Notes: generated by a model not told the origin, from the letters alone. A stretch of 64,000 nt of DNA from Benincasa hispida (GCF_009727055.1 NC_052360.1:69789041-69853040); one strand, 5' to 3'. Positions 46,276 to 59,003 are shown, counted from the first letter of the stretch. A program made the numbers and translations.

Positions 46276-46754
46276 TTCTTTATGCATTAGCAGTTGGGAG
46301 TTTGATGTATGCCATGTTGTGTACACGTCCAGACATATGCTATGTAGTTGGAATATTCAACAGGTTTCAGTCCAATCCTGATATGATCATTGGATTGTCA
46401 TTAAGAACATCCTCAAGTATCTTTGGAGAGTGAAAGACTATATGCTTGTCTATGATGCTAAGAATCTGATCCTTAAAGGATACACTGACTCTGATTTTCA
46501 AACCGATATTGATTCAAGGAAATTAACTTTGGGATCAATGTTCACTCTAAATAAAGGAGGTATAGTATGGAGAAGTATAAAGTAGAGTTATATTGCAGAC
46601 TCCAGCATAGACGTGGAGTATGTAGCTGCATGTGAATCAGCGGAAGAAGCGGTATGGCTTAGTAAATTCTTAACTGATTTGGAAGTAGTTCCAAATATGC
46701 ATCTGCCTATCATACTGTATTGTGATAATAGTGGAGCAGTTGCTAATTCGAAAG
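46276..46754 (+). pseudogene. Copia-A RNase H, N-terminal part
   Basis: YTSRHMLCSWNIQQV (frameshifted), VIKNILKYLWRVKDYMLVY, LKGYTDSDFQTDIDSRK, SSIDVEYVAACESAEEAVWL and LYCDNSGAVANSK. Cut at the codons for NSK by a solo LTR; the reading resumes at 50644. Confidence 0.88.
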
Positions 46755-49700
46755 TATTGGGATTGGTGCCCTAAATCTATAGGGTTATATAGTTTGTAAT
46801 TGTATTGTACAAACATCTTATTTATCTAATAAAATATGTGATATTTTATTTGACATTTAGTTGCATTAAACCCACAAATCGATAAACTAATATCCAAGGT
46901 TATCTTGTAGCCTAAACATGTATGTAGAGATATACGGGTGGATCATGTTTAAGTAATAACCTAAATGATCTGTAGTAGTGGATACCTTATCCTAGTGACA
47001 CTATGAGTACTGCCCGTTTTGTAGATGTTACAATTGTTTAAAGTGCTATAAATCACCTGATCTTGATCATTTCTGTAGAGTCATTTGAGCGGGAGTATTC
47101 TATACAAAGGAATTTGTATAATATCGGACCACAAAATTATTAGTCTTATTATATAATGTCATTCATAATTGACACTTACATTTCACCAAGATGACCATAA
47201 GTGATATGACCTGAATCTTGAGTGAGTTGTGAACTCCTGCCTATGAAGGTGGTCCTTTGATTTGCATGGGTGAGGTGACTAGATTGTTGACTCAACAAGC
47301 CTACCATTTTAGGGATTCATCTGATTGTGGAGCTGAGAACACAACTACACAAGAAGGAATTCACTCCTAACCCAATGTCGGGGTAAGTAGATAAATTGCT
47401 CCTTTAAAGGCTGATTCTGATGCTTGAACAATGTGATGCTACACCCTTTTCTGGTCCGAGAGGGGTTTGGTCATAGTTGTGTTGGGTTTTATGTCCTAAA
47501 ACTCATAGTTTGTAAATAATAAACTTATTTTGTTAATCAATAAAGATGTTATTGAAGTTTGATTCAATAAAATAGTTACTGAATATATGAATTGCTCATT
47601 TCGTTTTAGAAATAAATCCCATAAACTTAAGATCCATGGCTATTACATGAGTACTTGAACTTTATGTGGAGATATAAGAGTGGATTGGGTTTGAGTAAAT
47701 AGCCAAAATGATCTATAGTATACGAATAAGGTTAGGTATCTTATTCTGGTAATACTATTAGATGCAACACACTTTGTAGTTGTTACAATCGTTATAAAAT
47801 GCTACAAACGAAGTGATCTTAATTCATTCATGTGGAGACATGAGGAGTGGGGGCATCCTATGCAATGAGTTTGTATAAGACTGGACCAATAAATAAGTCA
47901 CTTTTATTTTATAAAACTATTTACTATTTAAGACTGACTATTTCAAAACGATGATCTTGGTAACTTAACCTTAATCCTGAGCTAACTATGAACTTTTGTT
48001 TATTCGAAATTATCCTTAGATTTGCATGGGTGAGGGTTGGCTCAACAACACCGGCTCAATAAGCCTCCTATTTTAGGGGTAAGATTGGGTAGATAGCTGG
48101 GGACATAGGGTGCAAAATGGAATTCATTTCTACCCGCTTTAGGGTTAATACAGAGGTTGTTCCCTTAAATGCTAACTCTGAGTCTTGAACAAATGGTCCT
48201 ACCTTCTCATTGCCTGAGAGGGACTCATTTTGATGATTGGATCTTAGACCAATTGTTCATTAGAGGATCAGTGGGACTTAAGAAATAAGAGGTAATCTCG
48301 GGGGTAAAATAGTTATTGACCCAACCGTTATTATGAACAACTTGTGAAGGGTTAACTTACTAATTATGGTTATATCGATTGGACACAATATATCTATAGT
48401 GAGGGGAACGCAACTATTGGGCTTTAGTGGAGTGACCTGGTAGTTAATGAATAAGGGTTAATTTGGTTGAAAGAGTTTAACCAATTAATCTCGGTTCGTT
48501 AAAGTGCATGATTTGTAGGTTCATTAGGTCCCCCCACTAACTCACAAATGGAATAAACGTTAGAATAGCGTGATGAGTGAATTTGAAACGTTCAAATTTG
48601 AATTAAGAGAATTAGTAATTCTATATGATATAATTACATGTTTAGTTACAGAATTAAACGAAATTGGAGAATTGGAAAATATTTAAATATGATTTAAATA
48701 TTAATTTCATGAATAGAGATTCATGGTGGTGGAATTGGTGTTTAATTAAATATTAAATTAATAGAATTTATTAAATTGTTTAATTAATTAATTATTATTA
48801 TTTAAAAAATAATTGAATTATTTTTGTAAAATTAATATTTTTTTCAATTTAATTAAAGAAATAAAACCAAAAAATTGGTTTTAATTTTGAAAAGTTTTTT
48901 CAAAATTAAAAAGAAAATTTGGAATTTGGAAAACTCGCAAAAGTTGGATTTTCCCACTCAAAAGTTGAAACACCTCACTCACATTTTCGCTCTCAGTCTA
49001 TGCAAATCTCAAAGTAGGAGCTGTTGATTTTGTGTGCAAGCTGATTGCATGAAGTGCTGATACAAAATTCAACTCCTAATGCTGAGAGATGATGAATGAA
49101 AAACCATGGATTTTGCTGAAATCTAGAGCTTGAAGAAGGATTCTTCAAGGTTGCAGAAAAATCAGACCTTCTCCTCAAAATTCCCCTGATCTAGCTTATT
49201 TTGAGTTCCACAACTCAATCTAAGGTTCCTAAAGGATAGTAGGGAAGATCATGTGGTGGTTCACAACTAGTAGACGAGAAGATTGCAACTGATTTTGAAA
49301 CTTCAAGAAGATTTTCAAAGGTATTTTTGAAAATCCTCTTCATATTATATGAGCATGCTTGATTTGAAGCTAGAATTGATGAATTAGAGTGCTTAATGAT
49401 TATGTTTTCTTCTGCTGCTACTGAGACCAACAAATTGGACTATGATTTATTATTCATTAGAAGGATCAGTGGTACTTAAGGAGTTAGATGTAATTACAGG
49501 GGAAAAACGGTAATTTTGGCTCAGCTGTACTTATGAGAAATTTGTGAAGGATCATCATACTGGTGACTAATTATATCCAATGGACACAAATATATATCTG
49601 TAGTGCGAAGAGTATAACTTTCGATCTTTAATGGAGTGACCAACAGTTAATGGATGGTGAATAATTTAATTAAAGAAGTTTAATTAATTATTCACGTATC

Positions 49701-50643
49701 GTTGGAGCTTCAAGCTACAGGTCCATGAGGTCCTCTTTGTAATTCAACAGGAATTAATTAGATTCAATTTTTGGATTAATTTGAATTGTTCAAATTAATT
49801 GAAGAAATTAATTATACAATTAATTTTATTTTATTATATATGATATAATTACTATAATGTATTTGATTCATTATAATATAAAGTTTATTTGAGAGAAATT
49901 AAATATTTGAATATGATTCAAATATTAATTATGTGAATTGGATTCATATAATTAAATCTAATATAAATTGGATTTATATTAAATATCGTTGTTGAAAAAT
50001 TAAATTATAAGTTATATTGTATTGGATACAATATTAAACTATAGGTTATATGTTATATTTGATATAACATATAGTTTAATATATATTATACGATAAAATT
50101 GTTATCATATAAATATATATTAAATTTTTTATTAAAATTAATTTTTTTATATTAATTTTAATCTTAAAAACAATTTTAGGGAGGGAGTTGTAAACCCCTC
50201 TCATTTTTTCTCTCTAGAACGTGAGAGTGAGTTTTAATTTTGTTTTTTTGCTGGTTATTTATCTTCTTCTTCCTGAAGAAAAATTACAAAAAGGTTATGT
50301 AAGTTTGTTCAATCTCATCTCCATCTCTTGCTCTCATCTCTTTAAAATTCCCCCTCTTCCAAAATATCCAAAGCCCAGACCTCCTGAATTCTCATCTAAA
50401 GAATACGGTGGAATTCTCGTGGTGGTGTCTTTCTTGTTCAAGGGTTTTTCTTGAAGAATCGATCTTCAAAGGTAAGGGTTTCTGAAACCCATTTTACTTT
50501 TATGTAAATTAGTTTTAGCATACTGTAAATTAATTTCAGATGCATAATTTATATATGTTTTTGCTGAAAAATTGATTTTCTGTGAATTTTGGGTTTGGGT
50601 TCGATCCCATTTACCGCTCAAGGGACCTTCAATGGTTCCTTCA
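46755..50643 (+). repeat. Solo LTR (Copia-B family) in RNase H, itself split
   Basis: Begins TATTGGGATTGGTGCC and ends GGTTCCTTCA, flanked by GAAAG (46750-46754) and AAAAG (50644-50648), a 5-bp TSD with one change. Removing it rejoins RNase H as NSK followed by EPRSHK. Its 725-bp left part and ~1.2-kb right part resemble the Copia-A LTR in layout (GAGAGGGG..TTTGGTC, TATTCATTAGAAGGATCAG) but are clearly a different family. There is no internal coding, so it is a product of LTR-LTR recombination. Confidence 0.88.
47480..49432 (+). repeat. Copia-A-family solo LTR inside the Copia-B solo LTR
   Basis: TGTTGGGTTTTATGTCC to GAGACCAACA (1953 bp), flanked by AGTTG (47475-47479) and AATTG (49433-49437), a 5-bp TSD with one mismatch. 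Removing it makes the host LTR contiguous (GGTCATAG, then TTGGACTATG). Its length is close to the intact Copia-A 3' LTR (1928 bp). Confidence 0.9.
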
Positions 50644-50972
50644 AAAAGAACCAAGAAGCCATAAGCGCGGGAAGCACATCAAGTGCAAGTACCATCTCAT
50701 CAGGGAGATAGTATACCGAGGAGATGTGATCGTCATGAAAATCGCCTCATAAGACAATTTAGCTGATCCGTTTACAAAGGCCTTCACGGCTAAAGTATTC
50801 GAGGATCACCTAGTTGGATTAGGATTACAAGATTTATAAATCTAAGACACGTGGGAGAATTCATGGGTATCTTATGCCTTAGTTTATTGTAGTTATATTT
50901 TATTTTCTCATGCTTAACATTGTATATATATATATATGCAAACTCACTGGAGTTTTCGTACAAGTGGGAGTT
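50644..50972 (+). pseudogene. Copia-A RNase H C-terminus and polypurine tract
   Basis: Reads EPRSHKRGKHIKCKYHLIRE, IVYRGDVIVMKIAS, stop, DNLADPFTKAFTAKVFEDH and LVGLGL. This is the RNase H C-terminus of Copia (K-H-I-x-x-x-Y-H-x-I-R-E and D-P-F-T-K). A purine-rich CAAGTGGGAG at 50961-50970 precedes the 3' LTR and serves as polypurine tract. Confidence 0.88.
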
Positions 50973-52900
50973 TATTGGGTTGTATGTCCTTAAACTCGCA
51001 ATTTATTAACATTAAATATATTCTATTTAGAATAAAGATGTTATTGAGGTTTATTTAATAAAGTTATTATTGAATATGTAAATTTCACATGTTAAAGCCT
51101 AAATCCAATCAACTAACGAACCCCTAGCTTTAGCATGAATACTTAAACTTTATGTGGAGAAATAAAGAGGATCAAGTTTGAGTATATAGCTAAAACGGTC
51201 TATAAATATAAGGAAAAAGTTGGGTACCTTATCCTGGGGGTACTAAGGATGCGACCCACTTTGTATTTGATACAAACAATATGATCCTGAAATCGTTCAT
51301 GTAGGGACTGTAAGTGGGGACAGCTTATGCAAAAGATTTTTGCATAAGACCAGACCACGAAATAGTCACTTTTCTTTATAATGCCTTTTACTGATTTCAA
51401 TTTGATGACCTGGGTGACTCGATCTTAATCCTGAGCTAACTATGAACTCTTGTTTATTCAGGATTATCCTTTAATCTGCATGGGTAAGAGTGGCTCAACA
51501 TCGTCTACTCAATAGGCCTTCCATTTTAGGGTAAGACTGGGTAGATAGCTGGGGACATAGTCCTACAAGTCAAAATTCACTCCTACCCGATTCTAGGGAT
51601 AGTAGGTTACTGTCTTAAGTGTTGACTTCGGGTCTTGAACAAGGGGTTCCACCCTCTTATTAACCCGAGAAGGACTCGGTTTAGTGGTTGGACTACAAAC
51701 CAATTGTTCATTAGAGGATTGGTGGAACATAAGGATAAGATATAATTATAGGGGTAAAACGATAATTTTGACCCAATTGTAATACGAACAACCTGTGAAG
51801 AATCGATTTACTAGTCATGGTTAAATAATGTGGACAGAAATATATCTACAGTGAGAAAAGTGCAGTTACTGGGGTTTAGTGGAATGTCCCGACAATTAAT
51901 GAATGTTAGTTTATTAAGTTAAAGAGTTTAGCCGATTAATCTCGAATCGTTAGAGCTCATAATATGTAGGTCCATTAGGTCCCCCTGATAGCTCATATCG
52001 GATTAAATCTTAGGATAGTGTGATGAGAGAATTCGAAACGTTCAATTCAGTTTAAGGAATAATCGTTAATGATATATGATATAATTAACGTAATTATATA
52101 GTATAATTGTTGAATTAAACAAAATTGGAGAGTTGTAACTATTTAGATTTGATTTAAAAATTATACACGTGAATGGGGATTCACGTTCGGGATTGGTGTT
52201 TTATTAATTTAATATTTAATATTAAAATTAATTTGATTAATTAAATTATTTAATTAATTATTAGAATTAATTTTATTTAAAATTAGTTCTAAAGAAATGA
52301 ATTTTATTTAAAATTAATTATTTGAATTAATTTTATTTAAATTAAAATTTATTTAAATTGATTTTTTTGAAATTCAAAATATTAAATACATTTTTCAAGT
52401 GAGTGGAATTATCCCAAATTCATAGTGAGTGGAATTATCCAACTTTTTTCACTTACTAAAACACCTCAAATTCCATTTAATGCATGCAAATTTAAGAGTC
52501 AATTTGACATTAAGTCTCTTTGCATGTAATCACACTATAAATAGAAGAAAATTGGTGGAGGAAAAAGTTCGTGCAAATTTGTTTTATGAAAGAATTTTGT
52601 TCTTTCAAATTCTCATACCAAAATCTCTTCAGTCCCAATTCCCTTCAATTTCTTCACAATTTGGATTCCAAAATTCATTCTAAGGCCGGAGAATAGCGGG
52701 GAAGACTCTTTTGGTTGTCTATGAATCGTTTGTGATTAGAAAACAAAGAGGGATTGCATCATTTTTGGAGTTCTACAAAGGTTTTGCACTCTAACCCTAA
52801 TTTGTTATGTTTGACCTTGTATGGTTATTTACTAAAATTGATATAATTAGAGTGCTTATGATCGAAACTTCATTTTGCATGTTGAATGTGTACTCTAACA
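50973..52900 (+). repeat. Copia-A 3' LTR, intact (1928 bp)
   Basis: TATTGGGTTGTATGTCC (first G mutated to A) to TACTCTAACA, followed by the TCAAG target duplication. It serves as the template that shows the three 5' LTR pieces are collinear. It contains an AT-rich block (about 52150-52400) absent from the 5' LTR. Confidence 0.93.
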
Positions 52901-52905
52901 TCAAG

Positions 52906-54230
52906 TGGTAGAGTAGTAACCAACTTGATCGAACCGAAAGGGTGTCGTAAACACCTTCCGATCCAAATCAAATAATATCACATGCCTTACTCTAAAATAG
53001 GTATTAAAGTGAAATACGGAGTCGAACCAGAGGGAGCCACAATAATTCCTTAATTGAAAAGCTCATAGTATAGTAACCGAAATGATGGAGGGTTTGACTG
53101 GAATTGTTTCATTCGAAAATAAATTTACATGAAATTTAAATGAAATAAGAGAGAGAGATTTGTGAAATTTAATAGTGAAAAGATCTAGCTCGGGTTTATT
53201 GATCAATTAGATTAATTGATCATGGAACTCTAGATCAAACATTCTTTGATTAAGCCTAACCAAATTAATTAGAATTCTAATCAACCGTCCTATTATCTAA
53301 TTAATCAAGATGCATAGAAAACGAATATGCTCTAAACACATTAACTAATCGATTAAGCTCTAAGGATATGCTATGATGAACAAATTAATTTCCAATGTCT
53401 AATTAACTCATTCAATATGATTTCTACCTCAAGATTGATTCAAGCATTACTTATAAGGGTCGACTCACATCAAATAAGTTAATATAATTTTTTTACTTCC
53501 TAATAGTTCATTGTCTTATCAAGGTTAAACCTAAGCATGAAATCACATAAACAAGTATTGGTTGTCAATCAAATACATAAAAATGTAATTCGCAGTAGAG
53601 AATTCAGAATATAAATCCTTAAACAAGAGTTTGAACAATGTAAGATGTAGAACAAGTCTCACAATTAACCTTGGAAAGGGGAAAACTATCAAACCCAAGC
53701 TAGAAGTGTTACCTTTAGCCTTTAATCATCCTCAAAATATGAGGGATTAAACTCAATGGAGACAAAAATGGTTAAACAACCGTGTTAACAGTGGAGAAGA
53801 GAAGAAAATAGGCATGAAAGAGGAAAAATGATACGATCCCCATCAAATCGGGCAAAAATTTCTTTTATACTAATGCACAGGCGCTGCGACACTAGAGGGT
53901 TGGGAGGTCCCCTTGTGAAGCGTAGCCTTTCCCTATGCGTAGTATAGTGACAATTCGATGCGAGTAGGCCTTACACGTCAAGTTACGGAACGTCATAGCG
54001 CCACAACGCTCTCCCAGTTTAATAAATAGGTGCTCCTGGCCTTTAAATGCAACGCATAGTGGTGCGCTAGCCTCAGGGGTATTTTCATAATTTTGCCTCA
54101 TTCTTTCACCCTTGATACAATTGAGCTCCAATTAGTTCTTTTTAGCACTATTTTGCTCAAAACGCCTTGCTCTACCTTTTAGATGTCTGAGATCTGTAAA
54201 ATCATCAATTAAGCACGTTAAATGGAGCAA
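52906..54230 (-). repeat. LTR-like sequence, probably minus orientation
   Basis: GGAGTCGAACCAGAGGGA at about 53019 is the reverse complement of the TCGAC-containing motif found near the 3' ends of other LTRs in the window, so the LTR probably runs right to left with its end near 52910. The body is non-coding. A denser GC patch at 53880-54070 yields a spurious 79-codon frame. No partner LTR or TSD was identified. Confidence 0.45.
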
Positions 54231-55428
54231 CAATCTGAATTAAGTAGAGGAATATAACACATATTTTTATGCTATCACAAAGAAAGCGACTAAGTGAAAA
54301 AACTTTTTTTTTTCTTTTTTGAAGATATCTGTTGGTTGCTCTATAATGGAGATAGATTGGAAGAGGATATATAGTATTGCCAAGAGATGCTGACATACAA
54401 ATTACAATCATTTCCAATTTGTTTGGTACGCTCATGGAATACATCATTGTTAAAATTTGGATTGCAGTACGATGGTCACAATGAAGTATAATAGCATACT
54501 ATCAAAGATCACCCATATCAGAAAGAAGTCAATACAGCCCTAATAACTCAGAAATAGCATTTGCAAGAGCAACGATATGTAGATTCTGTGTTAAAAAGAA
54601 ACTTCTTTTAAGTTATCCGACACTTGCATTTTTCATATTTCAAATCAAATTGTTACGTACAACTTGAAGATTACTTTTGTAAGGTATATTTAATTTTCAT
54701 GTTTTCAATTACTCGTACAAATTTAGCTTTCATGCTTCAATTACTTTTGTACATTTAGTAACATTCACATTTTATATATTGGGAAATTATAAAAGAAAAT
54801 TGTTTAGTTAATTTATAAATTTTGGAATTTATTACAAATAAATTTTTTTATTGAATTTTAAATAAAATTCTCTTAACAAAATTTCTAGACACTACACTAC
54901 ACCTATTGGTTTTTTTAAAGTTTGTTGTTAGGAGTTATCAAAATCAAAGTCCAATTTAGAAAACTAAAAAAAAAAAGGTTTATATATATATATATATGTA
55001 TGTTAATTTTTCTAAAATCAAATGGTTTTTTTAAAAGAAGCGAAAATGAGAAAACAAGCTCAATTTTGAAAACAAAAAACTAAAATTGATGGTCTTGTTT
55101 GGTTACCATTTGGTTTTTTTATTTTTTAAAAATGGTGTTTTTTGTCACATTTTCTTACTCATGTTTTTGTGTTTTCTATATAAACGTAATTATTAGCCAC
55201 TTTTCAAAAACAAAAGCTACAATTAGAAAACTACTTTTTTTAGTTTTCAAAATTTGACTTTGATTTTGAAAATACTCCTAAAATGTAGGCAACAAAACAT
55301 AGAAACTAAAGGGGTCTTTTGGGCCCAACTTCGAGTTATTATAACTCATTCCATGTTTAGGGCTCTATTTATGATAGTATTTCGAACTATTAAAATCTAC
55401 CATTAACTACAATATTTGTTACAAATGG
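54231..55428. other. AT-rich spacer, nothing recognised
   Basis: Low-complexity sequence with a TA repeat near 54980 and no coding or terminus visible. Confidence 0.4.
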
Positions 55429-56280
55429 TGTGTTGGCAATATTTGTCTAAGTCGGGCTGATGTTGTTTGAGTTGTCTCTTCTTTCGACTTATCTAACTAA
55501 AGGTTGTCTTCTGAAAATGTGGTTTCTGCAAAATATTTTCCGTATGTGGAAAATTCTATCTACCGTATATTTGTAGACATTATCTTAGCTTTGTGCAATT
55601 ATTTTTAGAAGTTAGGATTGCTCATCTTTGTGTTTACTATGCATATTTAAAGGCTTTCAACATCTTGTTTTAGATTGGCAGTTTTTCACGAAAGATATTG
55701 AGTGTCGTTGTCTTGTGAAGTACTTTTTTGTCACAAGTGTTATGTCAATCTTCGAAGGCGTCAAAGGTTGTTTTGTTGTGAGGTTGGAGACGTACTCCAA
55801 GATATTTGTATAATTCATCGGTTGACTTTTTAGGAAGAGATTATCAAGCTTAGAGGAGCTTGAAACGTGTGAAGTGGTCACTGCTCGAAAGGGAAAGATA
55901 AAGAGCTAGCCGAGAAGGGGTCTCGACTTTAGGGGGAGCCTGTGAAGTTCTTTACTAATATTTCTACTTAGGGGAAGCCTAAGTTACCAAGAGATAGAGA
56001 CTCAAATCTAGGGAGAGCCTAGGTGAATGATTGAGTGATTAAGCTCTACAGAAGTCATTGTAATCATGTTGTCATTATAGATAAGTATTATGTTGTAATT
56101 GCTTATCATTTATATTAGTGAAGTTATCTTTCTGCGCATACTATACCTAGACATAGGTGGTATTCACTGAACTGTGTTACCAAACTTTGGTGTTCCTTTT
56201 ATCTGTTGTTTATGTCTGTTTGAAATTTTGTGAAATGTTGTAACATTATTCATAACAACGTTTAACTTGCGGTAGGTACC
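55429..56280 (+). repeat. Solo LTR related to the 1215-3737 Copia element
   Basis: Shares phrases and order with the first element's LTRs: TGGTTTCTGCAAA, CTTAGGGG..GCCTAAG, TCTAGGGAGAGCCTAGGTG, GATAAGTA.TA.GTTGTAA, CATACT..CC.AGACATAGGTGG and TGTTACCAA. Only three of the palindromic motifs remain (about 55930-56012). The right end is not sharply defined. No gag follows. Confidence 0.7.
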
Positions 56281-56420
56281 ACTACAACAAAAATAGCTTT
56301 TTGTGGCATCTCACTATAACATTTTTAAAAAACAGCTATGAAAAAAAAGGAAAAAAAGGCAGAACACAAACGCGACACAAAAGCTCAAATTTTCCATGCT
56401 ATTTCTTTTTGCTTACCCTA
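56281..56420 (+). mobile_element. CACTA-type terminus
   Basis: CACTACAACAAAAATAGC, followed by GTGGCATCTCACTATAACA and AACAGCTATGAAAAA, resembles the left end and subterminal GCTAT words of CACTA elements such as CACTA-2. No matching right end (TTGTAGTG) was found before the window end, so the element is one-ended here or its other end has decayed. It lies directly upstream of the ribosomal protein pseudogene. Confidence 0.5.
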
Positions 56421-56424
56421 ATCT

Positions 56425-57810
56425 TTGGTTGAATATGGAGGACGACACCGCGATAGGTTTGGCAGAGGATTCAATAACAGAGGTTGTAGTGGCAAGGCGA
56501 TTATGGTAGTTGTCGTTGTTGCGAAGGGACCCGTGATGATAAGGAAAAGTGGGTTCCAGTCACCAAGCTCGGTTGCCTTGTCAAGGAAGGTTAGATTCAA
56601 ACACTTAAAAGATTTACCTCCATTCTCTCCCAATAAAAAGGAACCTGATCGTCGACACTCTTATCGGCCCTAACCTCAAGCATGAGGACATGGAGATCAT
56701 CCTTGTGCAGAAACAAACATAGTCGGGCAGAAGACTAGGTTTAAAGCCTTCGTTTAATTCTGTCATCGCTTTTTAATTCCTGCTTCTCATGGTGTTCGTA
56801 TTGCTGCTAGTAAGCTTTCCAAAGAGATGCTTTAATTCACTAGTATTATTGAGGGGTTTTTACTTCTTCCAGTAGATCGATTAAGGCACTTAAAAACTTT
56901 GTGAAGGTATGTCATAATATGATGTGTGTGTATATATATATATATATATCAATCACTTTTGTTAAATATATGATTGAAATATAAGGTGTTCATTATTATA
57001 ACGTGTTGTGTTCATTTGTTTCTTTTTGAAATTCATTTTTTTTGGATTAGTCATTTCTGCCTGATATCCAGATTTTCATTAGGCAAACCTTACGAAATTT
57101 TTAATGACAGTTTATGTTTGGATTATAGATTTGTTACTAATTTTGGTTGTTCTTTTTTGGATTCATTCTCATTCTTTGTGCATTTGATTGATGAAAACTA
57201 CGTGGAATTAACTTTTGTGTTCATTTTTTATAAGCTTGCTGAATCGAATAATGGTGTTTAAATAAGAGTATTGGATAGGCTTTTGTAAAATATTAGGTTT
57301 TTGTGCGGTTTGTAAAATCTAAACAGTTTTTGAGTAATTAGATTAATATATGGAGTTCATGTGCAACTTTTGATGTTTCTAGAATAGAGAAACTCAAATA
57401 TTTGTTATGATTAGATGGTATGGAATGAATTGCTTGTGAAGTTGTATGCAAATAAATGGCATGTGAAAAGCCACTAGTTTCTTTTCAAAATTGGATTTTC
57501 GTCACTAAAATAAATGGCGTGTGAAGTTGTATGCAAATATTTGTCTGTCTGACTTTCTAAATATTAATTCCCTGCTTGGAGAAGCCTTTAAATATCTCAA
57601 AATTCGTTCCACAGCCTTCATATGTTCTTCAATGTGCATGGTTATTTGCCACATCATGTTTTATTTGATTTGTTCACTCGTTACAAATGTTTCCATTTTG
57701 GCAAGCAACCTTTGATCCTCTATTGAAAACCTATGGTATCCTTACACCCAAGTTCTTAAGGAAGACTTGCTTCAAAATCTCCATTTCAAGAGCAAGAACT
57801 TGTTGGCCAA
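56425..57810 (+). pseudogene. RPS2: Cytosolic ribosomal protein S2 (uS5) pseudogene with retained intron
   Basis: Exon 1 (to 56906): an RG-rich N-terminus (GGRHRDRFGRGFNNRG), KWVPVTKLGCLVKEG, then stops, [19 protein letters not shown], and RFKAFV. About 60 residues of the central S5 domain are then missing before LIPASHGVRIAASKL and VFTSSSRSIKALKNFVK. A GTATGT donor follows at 56907, and a ~0.8-kb intron ends GGCAAG at 57705. Exon 2 reads TFDPLLKTYGILTPKF and SKSPFQEQE, matching the S2 C-terminus (LLKTYGFLTPEFWK..F.KSP.QE). S2 is a small-subunit protein near the mRNA entry/decoding region. The intron shows DNA-level duplication, not retroposition. Several frameshifts; dead. Confidence 0.87.
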
Positions 57811-58060
57811 ATCGACAGGGAAGGCATTGTTGTTGGAGGCTGCTGAAAGGTTACTAACTAAGTTCTTGGATTTTAAATGGTTTCGGAAAGAGAAGGATTA
57901 TTTTTTTTAGGAGAACAAGGATATGTTCCTCAATTGAGTTCATTTACATTAGAAATGATGTGTTATTTTTTATATGGGTACTTAACTGTGCTTTTGTTTC
58001 TAAATTCAATCCATAAAGGTTGATTTTGGATGCTAAAATAAGTAACTAAATAAATAAGCA
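57811..58060. other. Spacer after the S2 pseudogene
   Basis: No gene or repeat terminus recognised. Confidence 0.4.
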
Positions 58061-58067
58061 CAATCAA

Positions 58068-58793
58068 TGAAGCACAAATATTTCATATGAGACAAAGAAT
58101 TAGTATTAGATACGTATCGAATATCGATACTTCCAGATACTTCCCAGATACATATCTGACATGTGATTTGACGTATTTATTTCTACGCGTACTTGTTTTT
58201 AAAGAAAAAATATAAGCAACTCATTTAATCTTTCCAATCTAAAACTAGACAACTTATTTAAAAAGCTTACTACTCGAGTCCAAAACTAAAAGGAAAAAAA
58301 ATAAATAAAATAATGGACAACCCTTAGACTAGAATCATCTAATCTCCATCTTCACATTTGATTCCCCACGAAGTCTACCAAAATATAAACAATTTGTTTA
58401 GCTTCAACAATTTAATGAAAAAGTTATTCGTTTATCTTCATACTTCTCCCTTTAATCTTCTTCTTCTTCTTTCCAATATGAGTCACTTTTCTATTGCATT
58501 TTATTAACTATTGTACTTCAACATCTTAGATATTGTTTTTTTTGTATTGTATTTCAGTGTTTGTATTCTATTTTGTTCTATTGTTATTAACTTATATGCT
58601 AAATTTATCTATATCCTAGATTTATTTTTTAAAAAAATACATTTTCAAAGTATCAGTATCCTCGTTTTTTAGAAATATATGTATTAAAAAATATATATAA
58701 AAAATGACGCATCCATATCTTAGTTTTTTAGAAATTGACGAATTGTCGTATCCGATTGTATCCATATCATGTAGCTGTATCTGTGTTTATGCT
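58068..58793. repeat. Possible MITE with GATACGTATC-type inner repeats
   Basis: Ends GAAGCACAAATA and (reverse complement) GAAGCATAAACA look like a short terminal inverted repeat. Next to them lie inverted GATAC/GTATC words (GATACGTATCG, GATACTTCC, CGTATCCG, GTATCC). No coding. Target duplication not identified. Confidence 0.4.
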
Positions 58794-59003
58794 TCATAGT
58801 TTGTCAGGAAGGCGAAATCTGGGAAATCAACCAACTCAAATTCAATTACCTTGAGAACTTGGCTTAAATCTATTTGAAGGTATTTTGTCAACTTCTTTGT
58901 GAAAATAATTTTGCTTTTATGTATGCTTTTAAGCCAAAAAGGTGTAGTCTCATTCTTTCTCCTCTTTTCATGTCATTGATGTTCATCAAAGATTTTTCAT
59001 CAG

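Larger units (their letters stand above)
13529..52900 (+). mobile_element. Copia-A: full LTR retrotransposon expanded to 39.4 kb by nested insertions
   Basis: Starts TGTTGGGTTGTATGTCC at 13529 and ends TACTCTAACA at 52900, flanked by a perfect 5-bp TSD TCAAG (13524-13528 and 52901-52905). The 5' LTR is in three pieces (13529-13824, 21885-22906, 41352-41709), split by Copia-C and CACTA-1. The primer binding site (TTGGTATCAGAG) follows at about 41711. The internal region holds decayed gag, protease, integrase, RT and RNase H in Copia order. It is split at 46755 by a solo LTR and resumes at 50644. The 3' LTR is 50973-52900. Collinearity of the pieces with the intact 3' LTR is direct evidence for one ancient element. 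Confidence 0.92.

Noticed and set aside
55657..55881. Minus-strand 74-codon frame in the solo LTR
   Set aside because: Antisense shadow within an LTR, no homology recognised.
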